Notes: generated by a model not told the origin, from the letters alone. A stretch of 64,000 bases of DNA from Microbacterium sp. TPD7012 (GCF_003075395.1 NZ_QDFV01000004.1:124399-188398); one strand, 5' to 3'. Positions 33,341-41,801 are shown, numbered from the stretch's first letter. A program made the numbers and translations.

Positions 33341-34051
33341 ATGAAGCTCGCACCGCACCTGCATCGGCTCGGCAACGACATCGTCGCGTCGTACCTCATC
33401 GACGTCCCGGAGGGGATCACGCTGATCGACGCGGGACTCCCCGGGCACTGGAACGACCTGAAGGCCGAGCTGGCGGAGATCGGGCGTCCGATGTCCGACA
33501 TCCGGGGCCTCGTGCTGACGCACGGCGACAGCGATCACATCGGGTTCGCCGAGCGCCTGCGCCGGGAGGCCGGGGTTCCCGTCTTCATCCATGCGGCGGA
33601 TGCCCACCGCGTGCGCACCGGGGAGAAGCCGAAGACGGCGATGGGGCCGGCACGGCTCGGACCGACGCTGGGCTTCTTCGCCTACGGCATCCGCAAGAAC
33701 GCCCTGCGCACGCACCACGTCAGCGAGGTCGTCGAGGTCGCGGACGGCGACGTGCTCGCTCTCCCCGGCGCTCCGGTGATCCTCGGGATGCCGGGCCACT
33801 CGCCGGGGAGCATCGCGGTGCACGTGCCCGTCGCCGACGCGGTCTTCGTCGGTGACGCGCTCACCACACGCCACGTGCTCACCGGTCGCACGGGCGCTCA
33901 GCCGGCGCCGTTCACCGACGAGCCCGACACGGCCATGAGCTCGCTCGACCGGTTGGCAGGGGTGTCGGCGTCGTGGGTGCTGCCCGGGCACGGCGCCCCG
34001 TGGCAGGGGTCGCCTGCCGGCATCGCCGCGGCGGTGCGGGCTGCGGCCTGA
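33341..34051 (+). CDS. Metallo-beta-lactamase fold hydrolase
   Basis: 236 residues, cytoplasmic. Metal-site motifs of the fold: ITLIDAGLPGHW, LTHGDSDHIGFAERL (a THxDSDH variant of HxHxDH with Gly in the second position), GMPGHSPGSIAV, AVFVGDALTT and LPGHGAPW. It probably hydrolyses a small thioester, lactone or similar; substrate unknown. It starts at ATG 33341 after GGAAGGAA. It is tightly controlled by the divergent TetR protein, so its substrate or a related toxic compound may be the inducer. Confidence 0.9.
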   Translation: MKLAPHLHRLGNDIVASYLIDVPEGITLIDAGLPGHWNDLKAELAEIGRPMSDIRGLVLTHGDSDHIGFAERLRREAGVPVFIHAADAHRVRTGEKPKTAMGPARLGPTLGFFAYGIRKNALRTHHVSEVVEVADGDVLALPGAPVILGMPGHSPGSIAVHVPVADAVFVGDALTTRHVLTGRTGAQPAPFTDEPDTAMSSLDRLAGVSASWVLPGHGAPWQGSPAGIAAAVRAAA

Positions 34052-34063
34052 CCGGGGTCCCGA

Positions 34064-34135
34064 TTCGCGGAGTCCGTCCCGATCAGCGGATGGTTTCGGG
34101 GAATTCGCCCGCAGATCGGGAGAGGGTATGCAGAT
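34064..34135. repeat. Degenerate inverted-repeat element with GTCCCGATC words
   Basis: GTCCCGATCAGCGGA in this gap shares its core with the 323-407 element. It faces GCAGATCGGGA and GCAGATCGGGACA further right, which are near-complements with one mismatch. It separates two convergent genes, as does the first copy. Confidence 0.6.
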
Positions 34136-34146
34136 CGGGACAGGGC

Positions 34147-34800
34147 TCAGCGCGCCGCGAGGACGGATGCCGTGTCGCTCACGGTGATCTGCGGCGGATA
34201 CAGGCCCATGACCTGGATCGCCGCGGCGTGGTTCTCGGCCGTCGACCCTGCGCAGGCGTCGGCGGCGATGGTCACGTGTGCCCCGGCATCCGCCGCGGCC
34301 AGCGCCGTGGAGATCACGCAGCAGTCGGTCGACACCCCGGCCAGCAGGACACGCGCCGCTCGCCCGACCAGGGCCTCGAGCTCCGGGCCCCACTTGCCGA
34401 ACGTGGGCAGATCCAGCGTCGGATGCGGCGACAGCCCGACCGCCTCGGGTACCAGGGCGAACAGCGGATCGGTCGGCGGCTGGTCGGCGAAGGGCCACGC
34501 GGCGAAGTAGGCGCCCCAGGAGGTCGAGCGGTCGGCCGTCGGCATCCACCGCGTCACGATCACGCGCTCGCCGAAGGCATCGGCCAGGGCGCGGATGCGC
34601 GGCATCGCGTCGGCGAAGAACGGCGATCCCCAGGCCGAGTCGGGTGCGGCGAAGATCGTCTGCGGGTCGATCACGACCAGCCAGGCGTCGGGGCCTGGCG
34701 TCTCGTCTCGTCGCTGCGCTCCTCGCTCGACGACCGGGGAGTGGTCGAGCGCGCCTCGCTCACCGGGTCCCTGGGTCCCTGAGCCAGTCGAAGGGCTCAC
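34147..34800 (-). CDS. Isochorismatase-like cysteine hydrolase
   Basis: 217 residues from GTG 34798-34800, which overlaps the permease stop (GTGA). The catalytic Asp-Lys-Cys set is present: Asp in LVVIDPQTIF, Lys in LPTFGKWGPE and Cys in GVSTDCCVISTALAAADAG. The family includes nicotinamidases and other amide hydrolases. The first 35 residues (SPSTGSGTQGPGERG...) come from the dispersed repeat and lie before the conserved domain; an internal GTG at the first strand is the alternative start. Co-transcription with an NCS1 permease suggests that it hydrolyses an imported nitrogenous ring compound or its product. Confidence 0.85.
   Translation of the reverse strand: MSPSTGSGTQGPGERGALDHSPVVERGAQRRDETPGPDAWLVVIDPQTIFAAPDSAWGSPFFADAMPRIRALADAFGERVIVTRWMPTADRSTSWGAYFAAWPFADQPPTDPLFALVPEAVGLSPHPTLDLPTFGKWGPELEALVGRAARVLLAGVSTDCCVISTALAAADAGAHVTIAADACAGSTAENHAAAIQVMGLYPPQITVSDTASVLAAR
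34765..34796. repeat. Dispersed repeat at the start of the isochorismatase gene
   Basis: GGGTCCCTGGGTCCCTGAGC followed by CAGTCGAAGGG. It overlaps the first codons of the hydrolase (read on the minus strand as SPSTGSGTQGP). Confidence 0.85.
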
Positions 34801-36239
34801 GCCTCTTCCTGTCGCCGGATCTTCGCGGCGCGCGCGAAGTACGTCACGAGGAACGACAGCACCAGCGCGAAGAAGACGCCGAGGTTCGCGTAGGCCCACT
34901 CGCCGTCCTTGCCGCCGATCAGGACCAACAGGTACCCCTGCCAGTTGTTCCAGGGGGCATCGGCGGCGAAGTTGTTGATCACGAAGCCCCAGCCGATCAC
35001 GGAGGCGACGATCATGGTGCCGATCGAGGTCCAATCCCAGGCGCCGTAGCGGCCGGCCGAGTCGAACAGGGCATCCTCGTCATAGTCCTTCCCACGGCGC
35101 AGGATGTCGGCGATCAGGATGCCGGCCCACGACGCGAGCGGCACACCGAGAGTGATGAGGAAGCTCTGGAACGGTCCGAGGAAGTCGGTCGCGAAGAAGA
35201 CGACGAAGACCGTTCCGATCGTGAGGATCACGCCGTCGATCGCCGCCGCCGAGGGGCGGGGGATGCGGATGCCGAGGCTCAGCAGCGTGAGCCCGGAGGA
35301 GTAGATGCCCAGCACCGCTCCCGACACGAGCGCGAGCACGGCCGTGAGCAGGAACGGCACCAGCACCCAGACCGGGAGGATCGAGGCGAGCGCGCCGATC
35401 GGGTCGGCGGCGATCGCGTTCATGAGGTCGTCGTCCGAGCCGCCGAGCAGCAGGCCGAACACCACCAGGATCACCGGAGCCACCGAGCCGCCGATCGTGT
35501 TCCACGCGACGATCGCGCCATCGGATGCCGTGCGCTTCTGGTAGCGCGACCAGTCCGCGGCGATGTTGATCCAGCCGAGGCCGAATCCGGTCATGACCAT
35601 GACGAGGGCGCCGACGACCTGGCCGATGCCGCCGTCGGGACGCGCCATGACGGCGGCGAGATCGATGCTCGGCGCCGCGAGGATGATGTAGAGCACGGTG
35701 ACGACGCCGGTGATCCAGGTGAGCACCGACTGCAGCTTCATGATCGTGTGGTACCCGAGGACGGATGCCGTCACGATGAGCGCCGCGACGATCACGGTCG
35801 CGATGATCTTCAGCGCGACGCTGTCGCCGTCGCCGCCGAGCTGCGTGATGATCGTCGCGGTGGCGAGCACGGCGAGGATCGCGAGGAACGTCTCCCAGCC
35901 GATCGACGTCAGCCACGAGATGATGCCGGGCACCTTCTGCCCCTGCACGCCGAACGCGGCCCGGGAGAGCACCATGGTCGGCGCCGAGCCGCGCTTGCCG
36001 GCGATGGCGATGAGTCCGCACAGCAGGAACGACACCACGATGCCGATGATCGACACCAGGGTCGCCTGCCAGAACGAGATGCCGAAGCCGAGCACGAACG
36101 ACCCGTACGACATGCCGAAGACCGACACGTTCGCTGCGAACCAGGGCCAGAACAGGTCGCGGGGCTTCGCGTTCCGCTCGGATTCGGGGATGATCTCGAT
36201 GCCCGCGCGCTCGATGAGAGCAGGCTTGATGTCCGTCAT
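34797..36239 (-). CDS. NCS1 family purine/cytosine permease
   Basis: 480 residues with 12 predicted membrane helices. The start (RDLFWPWFAANVSVFGMSYG) and GFGLGWINIAADWSRYQ are NCS1 (CodB-like) motifs for proton or sodium symport of nucleobases, hydantoins, thiamine-like or related ring compounds. It is followed by the isochorismatase-like hydrolase with a GTGA overlap. ATG 36239 has no convincing ribosome-binding site; an in-frame GTG lies two codons upstream. Confidence 0.9.
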   Translation of the reverse strand: MTDIKPALIERAGIEIIPESERNAKPRDLFWPWFAANVSVFGMSYGSFVLGFGISFWQATLVSIIGIVVSFLLCGLIAIAGKRGSAPTMVLSRAAFGVQGQKVPGIISWLTSIGWETFLAILAVLATATIITQLGGDGDSVALKIIATVIVAALIVTASVLGYHTIMKLQSVLTWITGVVTVLYIILAAPSIDLAAVMARPDGGIGQVVGALVMVMTGFGLGWINIAADWSRYQKRTASDGAIVAWNTIGGSVAPVILVVFGLLLGGSDDDLMNAIAADPIGALASILPVWVLVPFLLTAVLALVSGAVLGIYSSGLTLLSLGIRIPRPSAAAIDGVILTIGTVFVVFFATDFLGPFQSFLITLGVPLASWAGILIADILRRGKDYDEDALFDSAGRYGAWDWTSIGTMIVASVIGWGFVINNFAADAPWNNWQGYLLVLIGGKDGEWAYANLGVFFALVLSFLVTYFARAAKIRRQEEA

Positions 36240-36286
36240 GGACACATCTTGGCACTGCGCGAGCGTGCCGGGGGCGGCAATCGGGG

Positions 36287-37591
36287 TCAGGCGGTGAAGA
36301 ACGACTCCGCGGTGCGCGAGAGGTCGTACAGGTCGGAGACGCCGGCGAGCTCGCGCGCGGAGTGCATCGACAGGATCGGGATGCCGACGTCGACGGTGCG
36401 GATGCCGAGCCGGGTGGCGGTGATCGGGCCGATCGTCGAGCCGCACGGCACGCCGTTGTTCGACACGAACTCCTGGGTCGTGACCCCGACCCGCTCGCAC
36501 CATTCGCGCCACGCGGCCGTGCCGACGGCATCCGTCGCGTAGCGCTGGTTCGCGTTCAGCTTGAGGATCGGGCCCGACCCGAGGACGGGCTGCACGACCG
36601 GGTCGTGCTTGGCGACGTAGTTCGGGTGCACCGAGTGGCCGACGTCGCTGGACAGGCACCAGGACGATGCGTACGCCCGACGGCGGTCGGTGGCGTCCGC
36701 GCCGAGTCCGGCGTAGAGGCGCTCGAGCACGTCCTCGAGGAAGGGGCCGGCCGCTCCTGAGCGGGATTCGGAACCGAGCTCCTCGTGGTCGAAGGCGGCG
36801 AGCACCGCGACGGGGCGACCCGCACGGGACCCTGAGCCTGTCGAACGGGCGGCGATCTCACCGAGCGCGACGACTCCGGCGTGCACGGACGCGAGGTCAT
36901 CGAGGCGTCCGGAGGCGAAGAACGCGTCGTCCTTGCCGAAGACGGCGCCGCGCGCGGTGTCGGCGATGACGACGTCGTAGCCGCGGACATCGGATGCCGT
37001 CACGCCGGCGGACGCACCGAGCTCCGCGAGGATGTCGGCCTGGGTCGGGTCGCCGAGGCCCCAGACGGGCTGCGTCTCGGTCTGCTTGTCGAGGGAGAGC
37101 CCGTTGTTGACGCCGCGATCGAGATGGATGGCCAGCTGCGGCAGCCTCAGCAGAGGACCGGTGTCGGCGAGCACCACTCTGCCGTCCGCGAGGGCGAGGC
37201 GTCCGGCGAGGCGCAGCTCGCGGTCGAGCCAGGAGTTGAGCAGCGGACCGCCGTACACCTCGACCGCCGCCTGCAGCCATCCGCGGGCACCGGTGGTCGG
37301 CTGCGGCTTGAGCTTGAAGCCGGGGGAGTCGGTGTGCGCGCCGAAGACGTGCACGGGCGTGGTCGCCGCGGCATCCGTCGGCACCACCCAGGCGATCGTG
37401 GCGCCGTCCCTGACGACGACGAAGCGCCCGCCGGGCTGCGCAGGCCACGCCTCTTCCTCCTGCAGTCGGGTGAATCCGGCGCCTTCGAGGCGGCGGGCGA
37501 CCTCGGCAGCCGCGTGGTAGCTCGACGGAGAGGCGGCGACGAAGTCGGCGAGGTCCTCGGCGTGGGCGAGAGCGTCCGGGGTGACGGGCAT
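36287..37591 (-). CDS. M18 family aminopeptidase
   Basis: 434 residues. Zinc-site residues lie in VFGAHTDSPGFKLKP, ASGRLDDLASVHAG, AFDHEELGSESRSGA and PILSMHSARELAG, as in aspartyl/general M18 aminopeptidases, which form large dodecamers in the cytoplasm. A short STGSGSRAGR insertion before VAVLAAFDHEELGS is encoded by the dispersed repeat and sits next to a metal-binding strand. AGGAAGG precedes the ATG. It is divergent from the riboswitch-controlled exporter. Confidence 0.93.
   Translation of the reverse strand: MPVTPDALAHAEDLADFVAASPSSYHAAAEVARRLEGAGFTRLQEEEAWPAQPGGRFVVVRDGATIAWVVPTDAAATTPVHVFGAHTDSPGFKLKPQPTTGARGWLQAAVEVYGGPLLNSWLDRELRLAGRLALADGRVVLADTGPLLRLPQLAIHLDRGVNNGLSLDKQTETQPVWGLGDPTQADILAELGASAGVTASDVRGYDVVIADTARGAVFGKDDAFFASGRLDDLASVHAGVVALGEIAARSTGSGSRAGRPVAVLAAFDHEELGSESRSGAAGPFLEDVLERLYAGLGADATDRRRAYASSWCLSSDVGHSVHPNYVAKHDPVVQPVLGSGPILKLNANQRYATDAVGTAAWREWCERVGVTTQEFVSNNGVPCGSTIGPITATRLGIRTVDVGIPILSMHSARELAGVSDLYDLSRTAESFFTA
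36826..36848. repeat. Dispersed repeat inside the M18 aminopeptidase gene
   Basis: A single copy, GGGACCCTGAGCCTGTCGAA then CGG, in frame within the coding sequence and adding STGSGS to the protein. Confidence 0.8.
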
Positions 37592-37676
37592 GTCGTGACC
37601 TTCCTGCAGGGGTGTCCTTCGATCGTAGGCGGCGCAACGCGTTCGTCCTGTTCATCTCCCGTTCCCGACGATGGGT

Positions 37677-37830
37677 TATGGTGTACCGCGATAGCGCCTA
37701 GGGTTCCGGGGTCCGTCCCGTCTGGTCCGAGCGGCGCCACGGTCCGCCTCCGCAGGCGAGCCGTCATCTGACAGGACAAAAGCCCGGAGGACCCTGTTCG
37801 TCGCGCCCGCGTCGGACGGAAGGGTCTCGT
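37677..37830 (+). promoter_or_regulatory. ykkC-class riboswitch (guanidine-I type) upstream of a DMT exporter
   Basis: Conserved ykkC blocks occur in order: CCTAGGGTTCCGGG (37697-37710), CTGGTCCGAG (37722-37731), CACGGTCC (37738-37745), GCCGTC and then CAGGACAAAAGCCCGGAGGA (37772-37791). A -10-like TATGGT lies at 37677-37682. After the aptamer, GACCCT (37790-37795) can pair with AGGGTC (37821-37826), which covers the GGAAGGG ribosome-binding site of the exporter, so control is probably translational. ykkC subtypes also sense ppGpp or PRPP; the exporter context favours guanidine, but fine discrimination needs an alignment. Confidence 0.88.
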
Positions 37831-37831
37831 C

Positions 37832-38695
37832 ATGTCCCCTCTCGCGTTCGTCCTGGTCTTCGGCGCCGCGATAGCCCACGCCGCATGGAACGTCATCGCG
37901 CACGGCGTGAGCCGAGCGGGCTTCCCGTTCCTGTGGTGGGGCGCCGTGTCCAGCACCGTCGTGTGGATCGGGGCGGTGCCGTTCACCGGTGGTCTCGGCG
38001 CCGACGACCTCGGATCGTTCGTGCTCGGGGTGGGGGTCTCCGCGACCCTCCACGTGGGCTACATGGTGGTGCTGCAGCGCGGGTACCGGGAAGGGAACCT
38101 GTCGACCGTGTACGCGACCGCGCGGGGAACGGGACCGTTCCTGTCGGTGATCGTCGCCGTGCTGCTGCTCGGCGAGCGGCCGTCGGTCGTCGCACTGGTC
38201 GGCGTCGCGGCGATCATCGTCGGCGTCGTGGCGATCGGTCTCGTCGACCGCGGGACCGGAGCGCGGACCCGTCGGATCGATCCCGGCCTGCTGTTCGGGC
38301 TGCTCACCGGTGTCGCGATCGCGATCTACACGATCTGGGACGCGCACGCGGTGCGCACCTGGAACCTCTCCCCGGTCGCGTTCATGGTCGGGACGACTCT
38401 GCTGCAGGTGCCGTTCTACTCCGTGGCGGTGCGTCGGCGGTGGGATGCCGTGTGGGCCCTCGGTCGCCTGCACTGGCGGCGGATCCTCGTGTTCGGCATC
38501 CTGTCCCCGCTGTCGTACATCCTCGTGCTCACCGCCATCCAGATCGCCCCCGTGGCGCTGGTCGCGCCCCTGCGGGAAGTGAGCGTGGTGCTCGTCAGCC
38601 TCTTCGGGGTGTTCGTGCTGCGGGAATCGCGACCCTGGTGGCGCATCGGCGCGTCACTGGTCGTGGTCCTCGGCATCGTGCTGCTCGCCGTGTGA
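37832..38695 (+). CDS. EamA/DMT family exporter under riboswitch control
   Basis: 287 residues with ten predicted helices in two EamA repeats. The first repeat opens LAFVLVFGAAIAHAAWNVIA; the second begins near GLLFGLLTGVAIAIYTIWDA. It lies in the drug/metabolite transporter superfamily, which also contains the small SMR guanidinium exporters, but this is the long EamA form. The ykkC-class riboswitch in its leader strongly suggests that it exports guanidine or a related cation. GGAAGGG lies seven bases before ATG 37832. Confidence 0.88.
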   Translation: MSPLAFVLVFGAAIAHAAWNVIAHGVSRAGFPFLWWGAVSSTVVWIGAVPFTGGLGADDLGSFVLGVGVSATLHVGYMVVLQRGYREGNLSTVYATARGTGPFLSVIVAVLLLGERPSVVALVGVAAIIVGVVAIGLVDRGTGARTRRIDPGLLFGLLTGVAIAIYTIWDAHAVRTWNLSPVAFMVGTTLLQVPFYSVAVRRRWDAVWALGRLHWRRILVFGILSPLSYILVLTAIQIAPVALVAPLREVSVVLVSLFGVFVLRESRPWWRIGASLVVVLGIVLLAV

Positions 38696-38739
38696 GCGGA
38701 GCGGGTCGACTCCGTCGCCCGGGCCCGCACGCGGCTTCG

Positions 38740-39396
<657 letters not shown>

Positions 39397-39436
39397 GAGG
39401 GAAGCCTAACGGCGGCTGCTTCGGGCCGCTCGCATG

Positions 39437-39460
39437 TAGACCTTTGGCCAAAAAGGTCTA
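39437..39460. promoter_or_regulatory. Inverted repeat in the divergent regulator/peptide promoter region
   Basis: TAGACCTTT (39437-39445) and AAAGGTCTA (39452-39460) are exact reverse complements separated by GGCCAA. The half-site with its flank, GACCTTTGGCC, recurs at 40841-40851 beyond the kinase gene. Suited to a dimeric LuxR-type regulator. Confidence 0.7.
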
Positions 39461-39544
39461 GCTGCAAGTCAGATGTGCTCACTGTGCTTCGCCGAGAAGA
39501 TGGGTAAAGACATCGACAAACGACTAGGAAATGAGGTGAATGTT

Positions 39545-39592
39545 ATGACTTTCTGGCAGCAGGTTGGCAAGTTCTTTGGTCTTCACAGCTAG
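39545..39592 (+). CDS. 15-residue peptide MTFWQQVGKFFGLHS
   Basis: ATG 39545 is preceded by GAGGTG at a good spacing (seven bases) and the frame ends at TAG 39590-39592. The product MTFWQQVGKFFGLHS is amphipathic and aromatic-rich, unlike a random GC-rich frame, and local base composition is distinctly less GC-rich than around it. It lies between the response regulator and the histidine kinase gene, 29 bases before the latter. It could be a secreted or membrane-active signal peptide, a small toxin, or a translational leader for the kinase. I know of no exact family. Confidence 0.6.
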   Translation: MTFWQQVGKFFGLHS

Positions 39593-39621
39593 AGTACCTG
39601 GCGAATAGGAGATAGTGAAAC

Positions 39622-40764
39622 ATGGCCTTCGACCACTCAGACCGGGCATCCGCGGACACGTTCCGCTTGGCCCGGGGTGAGAAGCTCAGCACCATCGAGC
39701 GGATCGTCGTCCTGGTGATCGTCTCCATCACCGTCGCCACAGATCTCATAGGTTTCTTCACGACACCAGGGGTAAACCCGATCGCATTGCTCGTGAGCAT
39801 CGCCTCGACGGCCGCGTTCACGCTCTACCTCTGGAAACCTCTCATCGCGACATGCGCCCTCGGTGCCGTGTTCGCGTTGTCCTTCATCCCCGGGTCTGAA
39901 CTCCAGGTTCTGACCGCCGCCGCTGTCGCCGCTGGGCTGGTCATGCGGTTGGGGTGGACTTCCCTGATCCTCTCCTACACCGGCGCGTTCCTCGTGGCGG
40001 CGGCGCTCGTCGCGAACGGCGACGCCGAAGCGAACGTGAACGTCGGGCTGTACCTCGTCTTCGCCACCGTGGCAGGCGCCGTGGGCTTCGCCCTGCGGCT
40101 GGCCTTCGCACGAGGTCGCCGACTGGAACTGCAGCTGATCGAACAGGCAGAGCAGGAGAAAGAAGCAGTGCTCGCCGAGCGACGGTGGATCGCCGGCGAG
40201 CTGCACGACAGCATCGCCCATCACCTCACGGTGGTGGCGCTGCATGTGCAGATGCTCGAGGACCCCTCCACCAGCAACGACTCGCGAGAAGCGATCCGCG
40301 TCGCCGCGAGAAAGGCGATGGCGGATCTCCGATTCGTGATCGAGCTCGCGGACGACGGACCGCGGTCCGCCGAGATGCAGACGGGTGACCTCGCCGACGC
40401 GATCGACGAGGCGCGGCAGGAATTCGAATCCGCCGGCCACCCGGTGCGTCTCGAAGGCGACCTCCGGGATGAGCGCATCCCGCGTGCTGCGGAGATCGTG
40501 CTCGCGAGGATCGTGCGCGAGTCCGCCACCAACATCCTGAAGTACGCCGGCCCCGGAGAGGTGCTGGTCCGTCTCGAACTCGATGACGACGCGGCCGCGC
40601 TCACGTTGCGCAGCCCGCTCCCGACGACGCCCCGACGCGAGCTGTCCTCCAGCCGCACGGGTCTCGGACGGATGGCGGAGCGGGTGATCGGCGCGAGTGG
40701 CGAGTTCAGCGCGGGCGAGGTCGACGGTCATTGGCTGGTGTCCGCCCGCCTTCCCATCGCCTGA
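39622..40764 (+). CDS. HisKA_3 sensor histidine kinase
   Basis: 380 residues. The N-terminal third has about five or six membrane helices (IVVLVIVSITVATDLIGFFT first) with almost no extracytoplasmic domain, as in kinases that sense membrane or lipophilic signals. The dimerisation/phosphoacceptor motif is RRWIAGELHDSIAHHLTVVA with the His near residue 193. The ATPase part has a degenerate N-box (ESATNILKYAG) and a G-box (SRTGLGRMAERVIG). Partner is the divergent NarL-type regulator. A 15-residue peptide gene immediately precedes it and could encode its ligand. Confidence 0.92.
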   Translation: MAFDHSDRASADTFRLARGEKLSTIERIVVLVIVSITVATDLIGFFTTPGVNPIALLVSIASTAAFTLYLWKPLIATCALGAVFALSFIPGSELQVLTAAAVAAGLVMRLGWTSLILSYTGAFLVAAALVANGDAEANVNVGLYLVFATVAGAVGFALRLAFARGRRLELQLIEQAEQEKEAVLAERRWIAGELHDSIAHHLTVVALHVQMLEDPSTSNDSREAIRVAARKAMADLRFVIELADDGPRSAEMQTGDLADAIDEARQEFESAGHPVRLEGDLRDERIPRAAEIVLARIVRESATNILKYAGPGEVLVRLELDDDAAALTLRSPLPTTPRRELSSSRTGLGRMAERVIGASGEFSAGEVDGHWLVSARLPIA

Positions 40765-40776
40765 CGCGCGGCGGGG

Positions 40777-40833
40777 TATAGTAGGCCGATGAATCGCGTG
40801 GCATCTCCGCGATATTGGACGAAAGTCCACTAA
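40777..40833 (+). CDS. Promoter-linked leaderless micro-ORF (14 aa)
   Basis: TATAGT (40777-40782), one of the best -10 boxes in the window, lies six bases before ATG 40789. The frame encodes MNRVASPRYWTKVH and ends at TAA 40831-40833. An inverted repeat overlaps the stop. It may be a leader peptide at the 5' end of a small RNA rather than a protein gene. Coordinates include the -10 box. Confidence 0.4.
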   Translation, partial: YSRPMNRVASPRYWTKVH

Positions 40834-40848
40834 AGGTCTCGACCTTTG
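40831..40848. promoter_or_regulatory. AAAGGTC-TC-GACCTTT inverted repeat
   Basis: AAAGGTC (40832-40838) and GACCTTT (40841-40847) are exact complements with a two-base gap. Extended right as GACCTTTGGCC, it matches the half-site between the regulator and peptide genes. Confidence 0.6.
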
Positions 40849-40915
40849 GCCCTACAAATCGGGCTCTCCAGGCACATATCCTGAAACCTCCCCAGAATAA
40901 AGCGTCCCCAGCGCT

Positions 40916-40970
40916 GCGATCGCGAGCGCGGTCTTTCTGGCTTCTGAAACACTTGCGCGCTCGCGATCGC
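40916..40970. ncRNA. Long hairpin in the kinase/GntR gap (candidate small RNA 3' part)
   Basis: Perfect 15-bp arms GCGATCGCGAGCGCG (40916-40930) and its complement (40956-40970) enclose a 25-base loop. It lies about 130 bases downstream of the TATAGT promoter and in a 283-base gap between convergent genes that holds no convincing protein. It may be a terminator or a functional stem of a small RNA; no known RNA family is recognised. Confidence 0.4.
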
Positions 40971-41047
40971 CTTCTGTCCTTCCGGACACCGCTACTTCGC
41001 TGCGCCCGCTGTCGCCAGACCGACATCCGGGCGCCTGCGCTCCTTCG

Positions 41048-41791
41048 CTAGCCGCCCACCGCTCTCATGTAGTGGCCGTCGTTCGAGATCCCGGATGCCG
41101 CGACGGTGAAGCGCACGACCTCGCTGAGGTAGCGGTCCTCCGACGCCTCGAAGATCCGGCCCTCCGCGTCTCGCGACGTGCGGCTGAGCCGCAGGATCGG
41201 CGTCCCGCGAGCCACCCGCAGCAGCGCGGCATCCTGATCGTCCGCCGCCACGGCGTCGATCACATGCTGCAGGCTCACGATCGGATGCCCGACCGACGCG
41301 AGGTGCTCGGTGATCGAGACCTCGTCCAGGTCGACCTCGAAGAGCCGCCGGCCCGCGACCTCGGTGTACGCGAGACGCTCCAGCATCGTCGGGCGCCCGT
41401 CGAGAAGTCGGAGGCGGACGACGCTGACGATCGTGTCGTCGGGCTCCACGCCGAGCGCGGCGGCCATGTCGCCGGCGCGCCGCAGGCTCAGCTCCTGCGT
41501 CTGAGCGCCGGGGGAGACGCCCAGCTCGCGCGCCCATCGCGTGAACGGCACCGAGACGTCGACGGCCTGGTTCGCCTTCCGTGCGACCACGCGTGCCGGC
41601 CGCCCGCGGCTCGTCTCGATCAGCCCCTCGCTCCGGAGCGCCGCCAGCGCGTTCCGGATCGGGCCGCGCGACGTGCGCCACTTCTCGGCGAGCTCCGCCT
41701 CGGTCGGGACGTCATCGCCCGGACGCAAGACGCCCGCGACGATCTGGTCGCGGAGGTCGTCCGCGATCTGGGTGTACACAGCTTCAGCCAC
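41048..41791 (-). CDS. GntR/UTRA regulator of the phosphonate operon
   Basis: 247 residues: winged helix (YTQIADDLRDQIVAGVLRPG, LAEKWRTSRGPIRNALAAL) and a UTRA ligand domain from about residue 80. This is the PhnF-like arrangement of regulators beside phosphonate genes, and it is divergent from phnD. The start is GTG 41791, with TAATGT six bases upstream and no Shine-Dalgarno, so the message is probably leaderless. The TAGGTACAT word next to its start recurs before phnD. Confidence 0.9.
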   Translation of the reverse strand: MAEAVYTQIADDLRDQIVAGVLRPGDDVPTEAELAEKWRTSRGPIRNALAALRSEGLIETSRGRPARVVARKANQAVDVSVPFTRWARELGVSPGAQTQELSLRRAGDMAAALGVEPDDTIVSVVRLRLLDGRPTMLERLAYTEVAGRRLFEVDLDEVSITEHLASVGHPIVSLQHVIDAVAADDQDAALLRVARGTPILRLSRTSRDAEGRIFEASEDRYLSEVVRFTVAASGISNDGHYMRAVGG

Positions 41792-41792
41792 A

Positions 41793-41801
41793 TAGGTACA
41801 T
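41793..41801. promoter_or_regulatory. TAGGTACAT box near the GntR start
   Basis: The 9-mer TAGGTACAT at this site is repeated exactly at 41890-41898, 97 bases apart, one by each divergent start. Candidate half-operators for the GntR protein. Confidence 0.45.

Noticed and set aside
40815..41051. 78-residue TTG-start frame in the kinase/GntR gap
   Set aside because: No ribosome-binding site, no recognisable domain, and it runs through the inverted repeats; the region looks like RNA rather than protein.
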